A stretch of 64,000 bases of DNA, from contig OX337233.1 in the NCBI GenBank assembly GCA_946965045.2, positions 682,001 through 746,000 on the forward strand, read 5' to 3'. The stretch's first letter is position 1. Every line of letters begins with the position of its first letter. This stretch comes from Epithemia pelagica (Eukaryota > Bacillariophyta > Bacillariophyceae > Surirellales > Surirellaceae). Position numbers and translations under genes: made by a program. Below are positions 41,829 through 52,405 of this stretch, piece by piece. The notes under the pieces were generated by a model. The model saw only the letters and a program-made list of their open reading frames with translations. It was not told the origin of the DNA and made no database searches.

Positions 41829-42175
41829 AATATTATAGAACCCCAAACGATTTTGTTCATCAACGACTCCTAGACAACATAGCTGTCCTAAATTATTTTT
41901 GGGGGAATTTGCATACCCAAGAAGATATGTGTGGTCGTCGTGGTGGTCGATGGCAGAGTCTTGAAACCATCCACAACCACGAATGGACACACCACTTTCC
42001 CAACAGAAGTACTGCGAAACGCCATGTGGTACCATGCGAACACTTCTTCTCCTCGTATTCGGACCGAACGGTTGTTGGTTTGCTTTTGTCCCACTGCTAC
42101 ATCGAATGGTTCCGGGTGGGACAAGAACAAGATGACGACCGAGATTGTTCGAGGCGTCCACCAAAGAGGACACCT

Positions 42176-43838
42176 TCATCTCTTGTGTTTGTTTCCTGAC
42201 ATGCTTTTGGTTTCTTTCTTTCCTCGGTTTGAAATCTTGATACACTTTTTCTTATTTCGCGGGTTCTTCTTCTTTTTTCCTGAAACCTCATGACTGACCT
42301 TCGTCTTCTTCTTCTTCTTCTTCTTCTTCTTCTTCTTCTTCTCTTTCTTACCACCCTTGCTCGAATCATGGTTGGATCCGCTCTTGGGTCCATGCTCATG
42401 ATGGTTCGGTGGTGGCTCGGTGGGCGGCGTATTGGTGGGAGCTGTAGTAGTCGTCGGAGAGTCTGTAGTAGCGTCGGGTCGAATGCGGGCAAAGGGACAC
42501 GTCAAGGCGGCTTGTGGATCAAAGGGATCCAGCGTTGGATCAAAGGGAGGTGTCACATTGGCCAACAAGCCGGCGGCCCCCGACACCGAGAGGCAGTGGT
42601 CGCGAAAGTCAAAGGTCTCCCACCATTCGGGATGAAAGGCCAAGTCTTCTTCAAAGGCCACGTGACGAAAAAACAATTGCCGATCTCAAAATTGCGATGG
42701 CACAAACCGTGAGCGAGTCACCAAGTCCCCCAGATAAATAGTGTCGGTACTCGACGGATCTTTGCGTGCGTAGAGTCGAAAGAGGACTTGATTGACCGGA
42801 ATCCGTCGCTTAAAGTCGACAAAAACTTGAGGAGTGAATCCACCTTGAGGAAATTCCAACCCCTCAAACAGGGTTGGCTCAAAAATGAGTTCAAAGGGAA
42901 GCTTCACGTCTTGCTTGGGTGTATCGACAGTCCCCAGGGGATGCAACCCCACAAGGTTGGGACAGGTGGAGGCTTGTCCAAACTTGGCCAGGAGGGCGGG
43001 TACCAACCCCAATTCCGGACCCACGAGCGTGTCTTGCAGCAGTCCATGTGTGGAATAATTCGAACCCGACACATCAAAGTCTCCAAACCGTGTCGCATGA
43101 ATAAAATGAATGCCAAACGTATTGACCGACGGCAAACCATCCAGTAGAAATTTGACGGCAAACGACGGACCAAAAGTGCCAAAGGGGCCAGGAAATTCAT
43201 TGGTGGAGGAAAAGCGCAACAAACCATGTTTGGATTCGGTCTCAAAAAGACCGTAAAGGATGAGGATCAGCCTCGTCTACGACCCATTCGATTTGTGCCA
43301 CGGATCCATAGGCCCCATGAATGGGTTTGCGATGCGAGGCTGGCCAAAAGTCTCCCGTGGCAAGAAAGGGATCCACCACGACACTGGAAAAGAGTTGCGG
43401 TACAATCGGTTCCCATTCACTCGTGATATTTTCGGTCGCCACCATTTGGTGCCACAAATACTCCATCTTGTCTTGGGCCGACTGGGCTTCATAGTCGACC
43501 GGGTCTCCCACGGGCGGCAAGCAGGGACAACCTTGTGTCGTGTTGCAGTAGCGGCGAAAGTTGCAGTCCAAATCGATCGTGACACAACTGGTCGAGCACG
43601 TGCAGTACTCTGTCAACGATGGAGGGTTGGTATACTCTGGAAGAACGCGATGACGCCTATCGCTCGGCGTGTCCGTCTTGGAATGGCCCGCACCAGTGTC
43701 TGGTGTCTTGTCTTGTTGTTGTTGTTCCGGTTTGCCATTGGACTCGACAATCAAATAGCTAAACCACCAGAGAACTAGCAGCCTGGCCAGACTCTGCGGA
43801 GGAGATTGGAATGGTTGGTGGCCTCCCATTGCTACCAT
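42176..43838 (-). pseudogene. secreted catalase-like protein, copy A (frameshift and nonsense)
   Basis: Starts M-V-A-M-G-G with a hydrophobic segment, then a Cys-rich stretch (Y-C-T-C-S-T-S-C...C-P-C-L-P), then the catalase-like core: S-H-R-K-P-I-H-G-A-Y-G, L-R-F-S-S-T-N-E-F, F-A-V-K-F-L-L-D-G. Compared with copy B two bases are missing near 43240, which shifts the frame. A TGA at 42683-42685 replaces GGA in S-Q-F-G-D-R-Q-L-F-F-R-H. The C-terminus has a poly-Lys run coded by (TTC)n at 42303-42342. Catalases use heme to break down peroxide. Activity is not expected here. Confidence 0.8.
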
Positions 43839-44143
43839 GATAACCGGAGGATGATCACTTTCCTTTGAGGCACGACAGGGGAGTCTGAAATTTTTTCTTC
43901 TGTTCTGTCACCTGTCACATGTCACATCAAAAATCGAAACCAAAGAACTGAATGTCGAATAGCCAATGAATGACTCCTTTCTCCTTTCCTTAGGTAGCCG
44001 AATCACTGTAGATCAATGTGTACACCCCGTTGCTCCCCAATATCATCCAATGAGGATGAGGACGCACATGGGTCGCATATCAGTCGGATCGGGGCAGACG
44101 CAAAGAAACGAATTAGGTACCCCCTAGCGGGGGTGGCTTATAG
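43839..44143. repeat. catalase-like upstream region, first copy of a duplicated segment
   Basis: GGATGATCACTTTCCTTTGAGGC, CTGTCACCTGTCAC, ATGTCACATCAAAAA and GTGTACACCCCGTTGCTCC recur in the same order at 46661-47840. It is the 5' flank of copy A. Confidence 0.75.
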
Positions 44144-45898
44144 GGTGTAATTTCTCTGAGCCAAGTCTGTGAACTTCTACGAAAGTTGATAGTATGTTGC
44201 GGCGAGATCAAAAGTGGAGAATCCGACGTGGCGGCTGGTTTGGCGTGGATGAAATCCACTCTGAACGAAAGCAGGAATCGATGGGCCTTCGACGTATTCA
44301 GAAACGCATATAATGCTATAATATCAGACAATGAGCGGTATGTTCGGAAATGGCTTGAGGGTGAATTTCCAAAGAATGAAAGACCTGAAAAGGTGGCCAT
44401 CGTCATCGATGAAGCAACAAACATTGACCTTGTGGAGGGTCTTGTCTCTTCCGTCGAGAAAATAATTGAATGTCACAAGTATCTTGTACGTCCTAAAGGG
44501 CGCGTGCAACTCGTTCTTGTTGGAACTGGCACAGACGCCATCCACAGAGGTCGAGTCGGCACGAGTCCGAGCCTTGTCGAGATAGTAACAATGAAGCAAC
44601 CAAATTTAGAAAACGTGCTGGAGAAGGAGCAGGAATTGCACTATGCTGTGAAGGCTGCTCTTGAGGTCGGATATTGCCGCATTCTGAGGACCAATGCCAG
44701 GATGTTCTTTCGAGGAGTCTTACCAATCCTACGTGCTAAAGAACATGAGGTAGATGCAAATGGTGTGACTACAAAAGAAACACGCTATACGGAACGACTG
44801 AAAGCCATTACGTCTTATCAGCACATAATGGACTACCCTGTGCGGTACTATTTGCGAACCAATACTGTGGGTAAGTTGGAAAACCAGGATCGGGAACTGT
44901 TGCTACGTTGCGCATTTGTCTACCACCAGGAGGAGGCACTGAATAAAGCGATCAACCAGTTGAACGACAAGACAAGGAATGAACCGGAGTCCCAACTTGA
45001 GAGTCCTTTGATGAATGTGAAGAACGCTTTGTACAACAATGTTATCCAAGAAAAAGGAGTCGCAAAAGGAGGAGATTCGGAAGGTTCCAATGACAAGAAC
45101 GTTGCCATGGAGCTGTTTTTCGAGAAGAAATACGACACCTTATTTGAGAAGGGACTGGCAAGAAGGAACGGCACATCCAACGCCCTGAAGTACTTGTCGT
45201 GCTCCGGGAGTACGAAATTGTTGCTTCCATCAATGGGAAAGCAGTTTGAGGAGGTCGTATCTCTTCACTGTATGAGGCTATTTGAGGTGGAAGGATATGC
45301 AACCAAAACACACGAGTTAGAGAATGGGTGGCCACGTAGCCGTCGGAAGAATGAAAAAATGCGCGAAGAGGATTTGAAGGAAGAACTGTCGGAACTTGCT
45401 CTTAAAGAGCCTTTTTTCAGCCAAAACGAAGTGAAAAACAACACTTGCTTTGTAGTATCCCAGGGGGTACCAAATGCCCAAGGACCAGATTTGTTTGTTG
45501 TTCTGGTGGACAAGGAGTGGAACGTGACTATTTTGGTGATTCAGTGCAAACACTATGCTCGGTTACATTCCAATCTCAATGACTGGTGCCTATCTCTGGG
45601 CATTGGCAACACTGAAAGCTCCAACAAAGAAACTAAACAGAAGAAGGAGATTTCCAAACAGTGGTCTGCTGTTGCAGTCCAAAGCTTTCAGACAGAGGTA
45701 GAGACACTGGTGACAAGAAATGAAAATGCCAAACAACTCAAGAGTATTGAAACAAAACGAATTTTGGCAGTGTCCAACTCTTTTACGGAGGTGAATAATT
45801 TCGCAATGCCTAAGGGGCTGAATTCGATTTGGTTCAAAGAACATTTGGAGCCCACAATTTCTGCCTTGGATTTACAACCAACTCCAGCACTTCCATAA
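44144..45898 (+). CDS. RHS/Crinkler-type P-loop NTPase with C-terminal PD-(D/E)XK-like domain (5'-truncated)
   Basis: Open from 44144 after a TAG at 44141; the first ATG (44249) is internal. A Walker-B-like V-A-I-V-I-D-E-A-T lies near the start, but no Walker A loop precedes it, so the P-loop is lost or on another exon. A sensor-like L-V-L-V-G-T-G-T-D-A-I follows, as in STAND/AAA-type NTPases of this group. Near the C-terminus G-P-D-L-F-V-V-L, then I-L-V-I-Q-C-K-H-Y, fits a PD...(E/Q)xK nuclease fold with Gln at the acidic position. Such NTPase-nuclease proteins occur in Crinkler and trypanosome RHS families. It lies between the duplicated catalase flanks. Confidence 0.65.
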   Translation, partial: GVISLSQVCELLRKLIVCCGEIKSGESDVAAGLAWMKSTLNESRNRWAFDVFRNAYNAIISDNERYVRKWLEGEFPKNERPEKVAIVIDEATNIDLVEGLVSSVEKIIECHKYLVRPKGRVQLVLVGTGTDAIHRGRVGTSPSLVEIVTMKQPNLENVLEKEQELHYAVKAALEVGYCRILRTNARMFFRGVLPILRAKEHEVDANGVTTKETRYTERLKAITSYQHIMDYPVRYYLRTNTVGKLENQDRELLLRCAFVYHQEEALNKAINQLNDKTRNEPESQLESPLMNVKNALYNNVIQEKGVAKGGDSEGSNDKNVAMELFFEKKYDTLFEKGLARRNGTSNALKYLSCSGSTKLLLPSMGKQFEEVVSLHCMRLFEVEGYATKTHELENGWPRSRRKNEKMREEDLKEELSELALKEPFFSQNEVKNNTCFVVSQGVPNAQGPDLFVVLVDKEWNVTILVIQCKHYARLHSNLNDWCLSLGIGNTESSNKETKQKKEISKQWSAVAVQSFQTEVETLVTRNENAKQLKSIETKRILAVSNSFTEVNNFAMPKGLNSIWFKEHLEPTISALDLQPTPALP

Positions 45899-46039
45899 AA
45901 GAGCGGAAGCACGGTTAGCACTACAAAGGGACAGCAATAGGAGTGTTTCCCCAAACCCCAATCAACTCCAGCGCCTTCACAAGGAGCGGAAGCACTGTCA
46001 ACACCGCAAAGGGACAGCAATAGGAGCGTTTCCCCAAAT
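45880..46039 (+). repeat. 82-bp tandem duplication across a stop codon
   Basis: 45880-45962 and 45963-46039 share CAACTCCAGC, GAGCGGAAGCAC, CAAAGGGACAGCAATAGGAG and GTTTCCCCAAA. The first unit contains the last codons and stop of the NTPase-nuclease gene. Confidence 0.85.
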
Positions 46040-46735
46040 CAATAGTATTCATAAGACAGCATATTTTCAAGCTTATTAACAAGATCAAGAAAAACACTAC
46101 AAGTATATCTGGTTGTCCTTTGCTGTGAAATTGTAGGACACAAGTGTTTTACACAAGTATTTTCAGGGACATCTCGAAATTTTTGGGTTTGGGTTAGCAG
46201 GAGTTCCTGATCCATTTTCCCCATAAATTCAACCTCCGAAACTACACCTTCCTTCCATCTCCTTCCACTGGCAAAAGTCTTGACATCTTATTTCACGAAT
46301 AGATTGGCCAAACTCGATTGCCATCAGCTTGCCTCACTCTCCTTGTTGGTACGTGGGAGTTGTTCTTCGTTTTCAAGGTGGACAGGCTGTTGGTGTTGTT
46401 GGCATTCATATAATTGGCGAATGTATACTTCTTATGCTTGGATCGTGGTATAGAGGCAGATGCGAACTGTCTTTTCCAAAGCTATATGATATGCTCAACG
46501 AATGACTTGGTACTACCTACTCGAAAGAGATGTCATAGTCGCAGCCACCGCAAGACAGGCTGGATCATCTCCCTTGCCCATCAGAGTCGTCCATTACAGA
46601 GAGAGACAAGGGAAACGATCCATTAGTCCATGCAAAACAACCAAATTGCTATGATAACAGGATGATCACTTTCCTTTGAGGCACGAAAAGGGGAGTCATT
46701 GAAATTTTTTCTTCTTCTGTCTGTCACCTGTCAGG

Positions 46736-47219
46736 CCAATCCTTTTAGCTCGCAAAACCAAATCCGTTAGGCACAATTTCCAAAACCAAATCCGGCCCGG
46801 CCCCGCACGGATTGGTTTTGTTGAGCTAAAAAAAAGGATTGGCATTCGCAAAACAAATCCAAAAGACCGCGCCTTTTCGAATCCTCTCCCCCATGTGCAT
46901 CCTCCCCCAGTCTTCACTTCCTCTAGAATTGAAAATACTAAAACTTTTGGGTACTAAAGACAGCGACACCTCTTAGGCCATTAGCGTTAGGGATACCGTT
47001 GTAGTCGAACGCCCGCCTGACATATCGAAACTGTATGATACGCATACACTATCATAGGTACAACACTATCCCTAATGTATTTCCCGGATTTGTCGCTCGC
47101 AAATCCGGAGGCCCGGATTTGTTCGAACAAATCCGGAGAGGCCATTACCCGGATATATGACGTCAACATGACGCAAATTGATGACGTGTACGGTATCGGG
47201 ATTTGGTTTTGCGAGCTAA
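46736..47219. mobile_element. MITE-like element 1
   Basis: Ends share TTAGCTCGCAAAACCAAATCC in inverted orientation (left near 46745, right near 47203-47219), each beside GGCC. The inside has paired inverted GGATTTGTC/GACAAATCC-type motifs and TGACGTCA...GATGACGTG. About 480 bp, no coding. Confidence 0.65.
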
Positions 47220-47677
47220 GGCCAATCCGACAGCACGACAAAACCAATCTGAAAACGTGAGGTTATGGAGAATTTTCAAATTGGCCTGTTTTTCCATCCT
47301 CGAGCAAAACCAAAACCAAAACGAGAGCCCGCGCCTGGGTCCCCAACACTCCCCAAAAGTAATCTGTGGAATTCAATACCAATATTTTTCGAAAGTCGGA
47401 CTACTTCATTAGGGATTGGGAGACCGTTGGAGTCGAGCGCGCGCCGCTGAAATCTAGAATGCGCGCATATGTTTCTGTACGGCACATGTACACTAGAATA
47501 CAGATAACACAATCCCTAATGTTATTTCAGGATTTGTCGGCCGACAAATCCTGAGCTTGGGATTTGTCGGAATGGAGGGCCGACAAAAACTGTGAGGTGA
47601 AATATGACGTCAAGATGATGTAAATTGATGACGTGTCACTTTTTCGGATTGGTTTTGTCGTGCTGTCGAAATGGCCT
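47220..47677. mobile_element. MITE-like element 2, adjacent to element 1
   Basis: Terminal inverted repeats of about 40 bp: left GGCCAATCCGACAGCACGAC..., right complement GGCCATTTCGACAGCACGAC..., both continuing AAAACCAATC. The internal order of motifs matches element 1 (CAATCCCTAATGT, GGATTTGTCGG, GACGTCAAGATGA, GATGACGTG), so the two are diverged relatives side by side. Confidence 0.7.
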
Positions 47678-47988
47678 AAAGGAGCAGCCTCACAACATGT
47701 CACATCAAAAACAAAACTGAATCGACAAAATCTCATAATAGCCCTTTGACCGCCGGCAGATGAATGAATGACTCCTTTCCTTTGGTAGCCGAGTCACTGT
47801 AGATCAATGTGTACACCCCGTTGCTCCCCAATATCATGCATCTTCTGGTCGCATACACGAGTATCCGTCAGATCGTGACAATTATCGCTCCGATTGCGGG
47901 GGTACCTCCCGTCTGCTGTTCATACGGTTATTCCCAAATTTTCCTAAAAAATGTAAAAATTATTTCTTTCAAATTTCTTTTGATTTAG

Positions 47989-49245
47989 CACAAAGTGCAA
48001 TCCAAAGCAATCCCAAACCCAAAAATCCTTGTAAAAGACCACAAAAAGCCGGACCAAGACGGCAACTACCCGACTCGTCTAGTTGTGCCTGCCACTAACT
48101 TCACCGCCGGTTTCCCCAAAATTGGGTACTTGGGAATCAAGAACCTCTTCAAAGAGTACGAGATCGACTACGGCCTCCGCAACATAGTCCAAGCATCGGA
48201 CCTCAAAGAGAAACTAGAAGCCATGTCCTTCGACTCGTCCAACGCGACAATCGTCTCAGTGGACGCAGAAGCAATGTATCCTTCAATCAAGTTTCAATTG
48301 ATCTACGACGCAGTCCCATACTACGCGGACGCCCTCCCCCCAGAAACACACCGCACAATCAACCTCTGTCTAGATCTCATTTTCTTCGGCATGACAAACA
48401 CCCTCATTGCCTTCCAAGATGAGTACTATCTCTACGACGGAGACCTGAAACCGGCCGAACGCGGGCTCACCATCGGGGGATACGAATCGGCATGGCTGGC
48501 CGATCTCGTAATGTCCTACCTCCTTGAAGCAACCTACGATTCGATCTTCGATCCGATGCACCTTTTTGGAATGTACCGAGACGACGGCCTAGCCGTCTTC
48601 AAAGGCAAACTGTCAACGAAAGAAATCAAGGACTGGTTAGAATCCTTCCAAACCGACGTCAACGAAATCGCAGGTAACGACTTTCTAAAGTTTACAGCTG
48701 TGATTTGGGACCCTTTCTCTGAACACGACACCTCCACAATCGACAACAACAAAAACATCTCCATCGCACAATCAAACACTTTTCCCTTCCTGGACATGGA
48801 AATGTACTGGGGCAACAACAAAGTCCTCAAGTACAAGGTCCACGTCAAGAAGAACCAACAACTTAAGTATTTGAACAAAGGAAGTTCTCATACTCCAGGC
48901 TGTTTTAAAGCGATCCCCAGTGGAGTCATCAAAAGATTGACAAAACTAACCACAGTCGACGATGAGAACGCTGACAAAGTACTAGCGGAAATCTACCCAG
49001 TCCACTTTGACGCTCTAACCAAAGCTAACCTAATCAAACAAGAATCCATCCCGACCCTTGGAATGTCAAACAAGCAAATGGAAAAAGAGAAGAACGACAC
49101 CGCCTCGCAAGCCCTAAAGAAACGCAGGGAACGCGATCGCAAACAAGCAGTCTATTTCAAAATAGGCTACTCAGACTTTTGGCGCAAACCAATACACAAA
49201 ATCATCAAAGAAATCAAAGGGAAATTTCATCCCTGGCTTGGCTGA
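47989..49245 (+). CDS. reverse transcriptase of Penelope-like element (5'-truncated)
   Basis: The frame opens after a TAG at 47986 without a good start codon. It begins in an early RT motif (P-K-I-L-V-K-D-H-K-K-P, then R-L-V-V-P-A-T-N). Motif A is V-S-V-D-A-E-A-M-Y-P-S-I; motif B region G-L-T-I-G-G-Y-E-S-A-W-L; motif C Y-R-D-D-G-L-A-V-F (YxDD). After the thumb-like region is a basic segment R-R-E-R-D-R-K-Q and F-H-P-W-L-G, then a stop. The endonuclease part continues in a shifted frame, so one base change near 49235-49250 separates what is usually one polyprotein. Encoded enzyme copies element RNA into DNA. Confidence 0.85.
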   Translation, partial: HKVQSKAIPNPKILVKDHKKPDQDGNYPTRLVVPATNFTAGFPKIGYLGIKNLFKEYEIDYGLRNIVQASDLKEKLEAMSFDSSNATIVSVDAEAMYPSIKFQLIYDAVPYYADALPPETHRTINLCLDLIFFGMTNTLIAFQDEYYLYDGDLKPAERGLTIGGYESAWLADLVMSYLLEATYDSIFDPMHLFGMYRDDGLAVFKGKLSTKEIKDWLESFQTDVNEIAGNDFLKFTAVIWDPFSEHDTSTIDNNKNISIAQSNTFPFLDMEMYWGNNKVLKYKVHVKKNQQLKYLNKGSSHTPGCFKAIPSGVIKRLTKLTTVDDENADKVLAEIYPVHFDALTKANLIKQESIPTLGMSNKQMEKEKNDTASQALKKRRERDRKQAVYFKIGYSDFWRKPIHKIIKEIKGKFHPWLG

Positions 49246-49247
49246 GG

Positions 49248-50213
49248 GTATCTATGTCATACCACAGATTCAACAATGTCCGGGAACTGTTTCAAGGCGA
49301 CCTAAACGCCAAACTCGCCGACGGACTAAGATCCCTCGATTTCGAAGATCTCGATTGCAACTGTCGCAACAGAGAGGCCTGCCCCTATGGAGGCCGTTGC
49401 AGACGCTCTATTGTTGTGTATAAAGCCACCTGTCTCCAATCCGGCAAACAATACATCGGAAATACGCAACAACACGTCAAGAAGCGCCTCCAGCAGCACG
49501 TCCAAGACGTGAAAGCGCTAGTTTTACACGACAAACAATCCGACTCGTTCGCCAGCCATTTCGCCTGTTTTGTCCCACGCGACATACCACGAAAGGAGAT
49601 GAAGAACCATGTCAAGCTCAAGGTAGAAATTCTTTGGCAGGGAAAACCTTTGTCCACCGTCAAAACCTTCGGCACCCGCTCTTGCAAACTCTGCGCAAAA
49701 GAAAGGATCGAAATCTTAAAGTTCACCAGGAAATCTCCAAAGATGGCCATCAACAAATGCAACGAGGTTTATGGCGCCTGTCGCCATAAACCTAGATTCC
49801 ACCGGTTCCCTAAAGATAACAACAACGCCAGCACTGATGAGTCGGTTGACGACGAAAGGGTCGTCATCTGCCGCCCGGTGTCAACCACATCTGTGGACTC
49901 CAAATCGTCGATTTTCACTTGGGAATCAACCTCCCCCTCCAACGCATCTGCCGCCGACAATGCTTCAAATGATGAACCAGACACGGGCACGGACATGAGG
50001 GGAGACAGTATTCTAAACGAGGTCCCCCAAATGTCTTATCACGAACGAAGAAGCTGTGGCCTCCAAGCTAGATTCACTTTCAGCACTCCAAAGGATACCC
50101 CTCCAGTTGTGGTATTCAAAGAAGGTGAACTAGAGGAGCTACCGCTTGTTTCAGCCCGGTCTACCACTGATGAAGCTGACTACGGCGACCAGATGCGAGT
50201 GGAGTTAGATTAG
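49248..50213 (+). CDS. GIY-YIG endonuclease region of Penelope-like element
   Basis: Continues the reverse transcriptase in a shifted frame; that frame is open from 49179. After S-M-S-Y-H-R-F-N-N a Cys motif (C-N-C-R-N-R-E-A-C-P-Y-G-G-R-C) precedes the GIY-YIG-like core: V-V-Y-K-A-T-C...Y-I-G-N-T-Q-Q-H-V-K-K-R-L-Q-Q-H. A second Cys pair C-K-L-C and a low-complexity Ser/Asp-rich tail follow. In Penelope-like elements this endonuclease nicks target DNA for priming. Confidence 0.8.
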   Translation, partial: VSMSYHRFNNVRELFQGDLNAKLADGLRSLDFEDLDCNCRNREACPYGGRCRRSIVVYKATCLQSGKQYIGNTQQHVKKRLQQHVQDVKALVLHDKQSDSFASHFACFVPRDIPRKEMKNHVKLKVEILWQGKPLSTVKTFGTRSCKLCAKERIEILKFTRKSPKMAINKCNEVYGACRHKPRFHRFPKDNNNASTDESVDDERVVICRPVSTTSVDSKSSIFTWESTSPSNASAADNASNDEPDTGTDMRGDSILNEVPQMSYHERRSCGLQARFTFSTPKDTPPVVVFKEGELEELPLVSARSTTDEADYGDQMRVELD

Positions 50214-50783
50214 GCCGGCCGACGACCAGCCAGCCCGCGCGTCAGCGAGCGAGAAGTAGAACACTTCCCAGTCTTAGACCGAAACTCCTAAAATAGTCTT
50301 CACACTCTTTGCTGTTTCTATTCTCTGATTATTATAACGTCCAAGCCAACTGTAATAACTGGCTTCGTTTTATTGTGTAGCTGCTTGCGCTCATGAATGG
50401 GAAACAGGTTGTGCCAGCAATACAAGGCGTGACCGGCGCGTCTATTTCGAACGATCGAAGTGAGGCTGGCGATATCACCCGGCTGGCGCTTTGGGAAAAA
50501 ATACGAGACAATTTTTTCCTTTCGGATGACGGACGAACAAAGGTACCCCCCCCCCCCAATCGCACCCTTCTCGACACAAGTCTTCAAATCCTGAATCATC
50601 TGGGGCTATTGTCCAAAAATACATCCGACAATCCATTGGGCATATCTATCGTTCGTGTCGGCTCGCGTGGACATTCTTGGTTCTTGGTATCTTTCCCCAC
50701 TTTTTTCTATCTTGAGAAAGGCAAAGGGCCATCGAATGCTTCAAGATACTATTATAACCAGAGATACAAAGGAGGGCATTGTC
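50214..50783. other. 3' flank of retroelement and upstream region of catalase copy B
   Basis: Contains a C9 run near 50548. A 177-codon frame from 50393 overlaps the start of copy B in another frame and lacks domains. No gene is called. Confidence 0.4.
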
Positions 50784-52405
50784 ATGAGGGCATCCACACT
50801 TTCCCGCGAACCATGTCTCCTCCTCCTCCTCACGACGATCCAGTGGTTGTTTCATGGTTCCATTGGATACCCCGAACTCTTGTTGGCTCACAACAACAAC
50901 AACAAGAACAGCAACCCGCCCCATGAACGGGCTCTTCCCTCTGCCGCCAAAAAGACTCGGTCGGAGACTGAGTACTGCACATGTTCCACCAGTTGTGTCA
51001 CGACCGATTTGGATTGCAACTTTCGAAGCTATTGCAATAACACGCAGGGCTGTCCCTGTTTACCAACCGTGGGGGATCCAGTCGACTATGAAGCCCAGTC
51101 GGCCAAAGACAAGAAAGACTTTTTGCGGCAACAAATCTTGGCGACCGAAACCATTACCAGTGAATGGGAACCGATTTTACCGGATCTCTTTACCGGTTTG
51201 TCATTGATCCCTTTGTAGCCGTCGGAGATTTTTGGCCTGCCTCGCATCGCAAGCCAGTCCATGGAGCCTTTGGTTCGGTCGCTCAAGTCGACTTTGTCGT
51301 GGACCAGGCCGATCCTCATCCCTTTACGGGAATTTTTGAAACCGGCTCGAAACATGCCTTGTTGCGGTTTTCCTCCTCCAATGAATTTCCGGGATACTTT
51401 GGAACCTTTGGACCAGCCTTTGCCGTCAAGTTTCTTTTGGATGGACTGCCTTCGGCAAATGCCTTTGGTATTCATTACGTTCATGCGACACGCTTTGGAA
51501 ACTTTGATGTCAAGAGCGCCAACTATTCCAATCGTGGACTACGTCAAGAGACGATTGAAGGACCGGAATTGGGGTTGTTTCCGGCCTTTATTGCCAAGTT
51601 TGGTCAAGCATCGACTTGCCCCAATATTTTGGGATTGCATCCCCTTGGGACAGTGGGTCCACCCAAGAGCAAGGTCCAGTTGCCCTTTGAGCTCATTTTT
51701 GAGCCAACCTTGTTTGAAGGTTTGGAATTTCCTCGAGGGGGCTTTTCTCCCGAGGTCTTTGTCGACTTTAAGCGAAAGATTCCTGTCAATCAAGTCCTCT
51801 TTCGACTCTATGCCCGCCAATACCCCGATAGTACCGAAACCATTTTTGTGGGTGATATTGTGACTCGCTCACGCTTTGTCCCATCGCAATTTGGAGATCG
51901 ACAATTGTTTTTTCGTCATCCCACCTTTGAAAACGATTTGGAATTTCATCCGGAATGGCGCGAGACCTTGAACTTGACCAAGGACTGTCAATCCTTTTAT
52001 TCGGACTTGTCCGAAATGGCACCTCCCTTTGATCCAACTCTGGATCCCTTTGATCTGTCCGCCAAGTTGACCTGCCCCTTTGCTCGCACCGCTAGTCCGT
52101 CCGTGGCCGTCACTTCCAAACCGCCCACCCGCAAACCAACCCCGTCCCCCTCGGTGGAGGGAGGAAAAAAGAAGAGCTACAGCAAAGGTAGTATCAAGGA
52201 CAGTCGTGCGAAAAAGAGCAAGGACACAAAGTCTAGGGACCGCTATGCGGACAGTCCAAAGAAGAAGGTGGAACCCAAATATAGTCATGACAAAGACATG
52301 GGAAAGAAGTCAAAGGGAATGATCCATGTCAACAAAAAAGAAAAGGACCTTCCGGACCGTGGTGCAAAACACAAAAAGAATCCAAAGAAACAAGGCGAAG
52401 ACTGA
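50784..52405 (+). pseudogene. secreted catalase-like protein, copy B (single frameshift)
   Basis: ATG 50784 starts a signal peptide (C-L-L-L-L-L-T-T-I-Q-W-L-F). The Cys-rich stretch, W-E-P-I-L-P-D-L-F-T-G and then a stop at 51216 follow. The downstream frame takes up at V-I-D-P-F-V-A-V-G-D-F-W and is open to 52405. Compared with copy C one base is missing near 51195-51202. The core keeps S-H-R-K-P-V-H-G-A-F-G (putative distal His), F-A-V-K-F-L-L-D-G, R-S-R-F-V-P-S-Q-F-G-D-R-Q-L-F-F-R-H. A Lys/Ser/Asp-rich tail ends the protein. It is the most complete copy. An assembly error would make it a functional gene. Confidence 0.75.

Larger units (their letters stand above)
46645..47850. repeat. second copy of the catalase-like upstream segment, split by insertion
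   Basis: Matches 43839-44060 on both sides of an insertion: up to CACCTGTCA at 46735, then again from ATGTCACATCA at about 47697. It starts beside GCTATGATAACAGG, like the start-codon side of copy A, but no catalase coding sequence follows. This marks a lost fourth gene copy. Confidence 0.75.
47989..50213 (+). mobile_element. Penelope-like retroelement, 5'-truncated
   Basis: Reverse transcriptase followed by a GIY-YIG endonuclease region in a second frame, the arrangement of endonuclease-bearing Penelope-like elements. The 5' part of the RT domain is missing, which is usual for these elements. The 3' end lies after 50213 and its boundary is not visible. Confidence 0.8.

Noticed and set aside
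42097-42676. Arg-rich frame overlapping the catalase tail
   Set aside because: Second reading frame of the same GAA repeat; homology to copy B supports only the Lys-rich frame.
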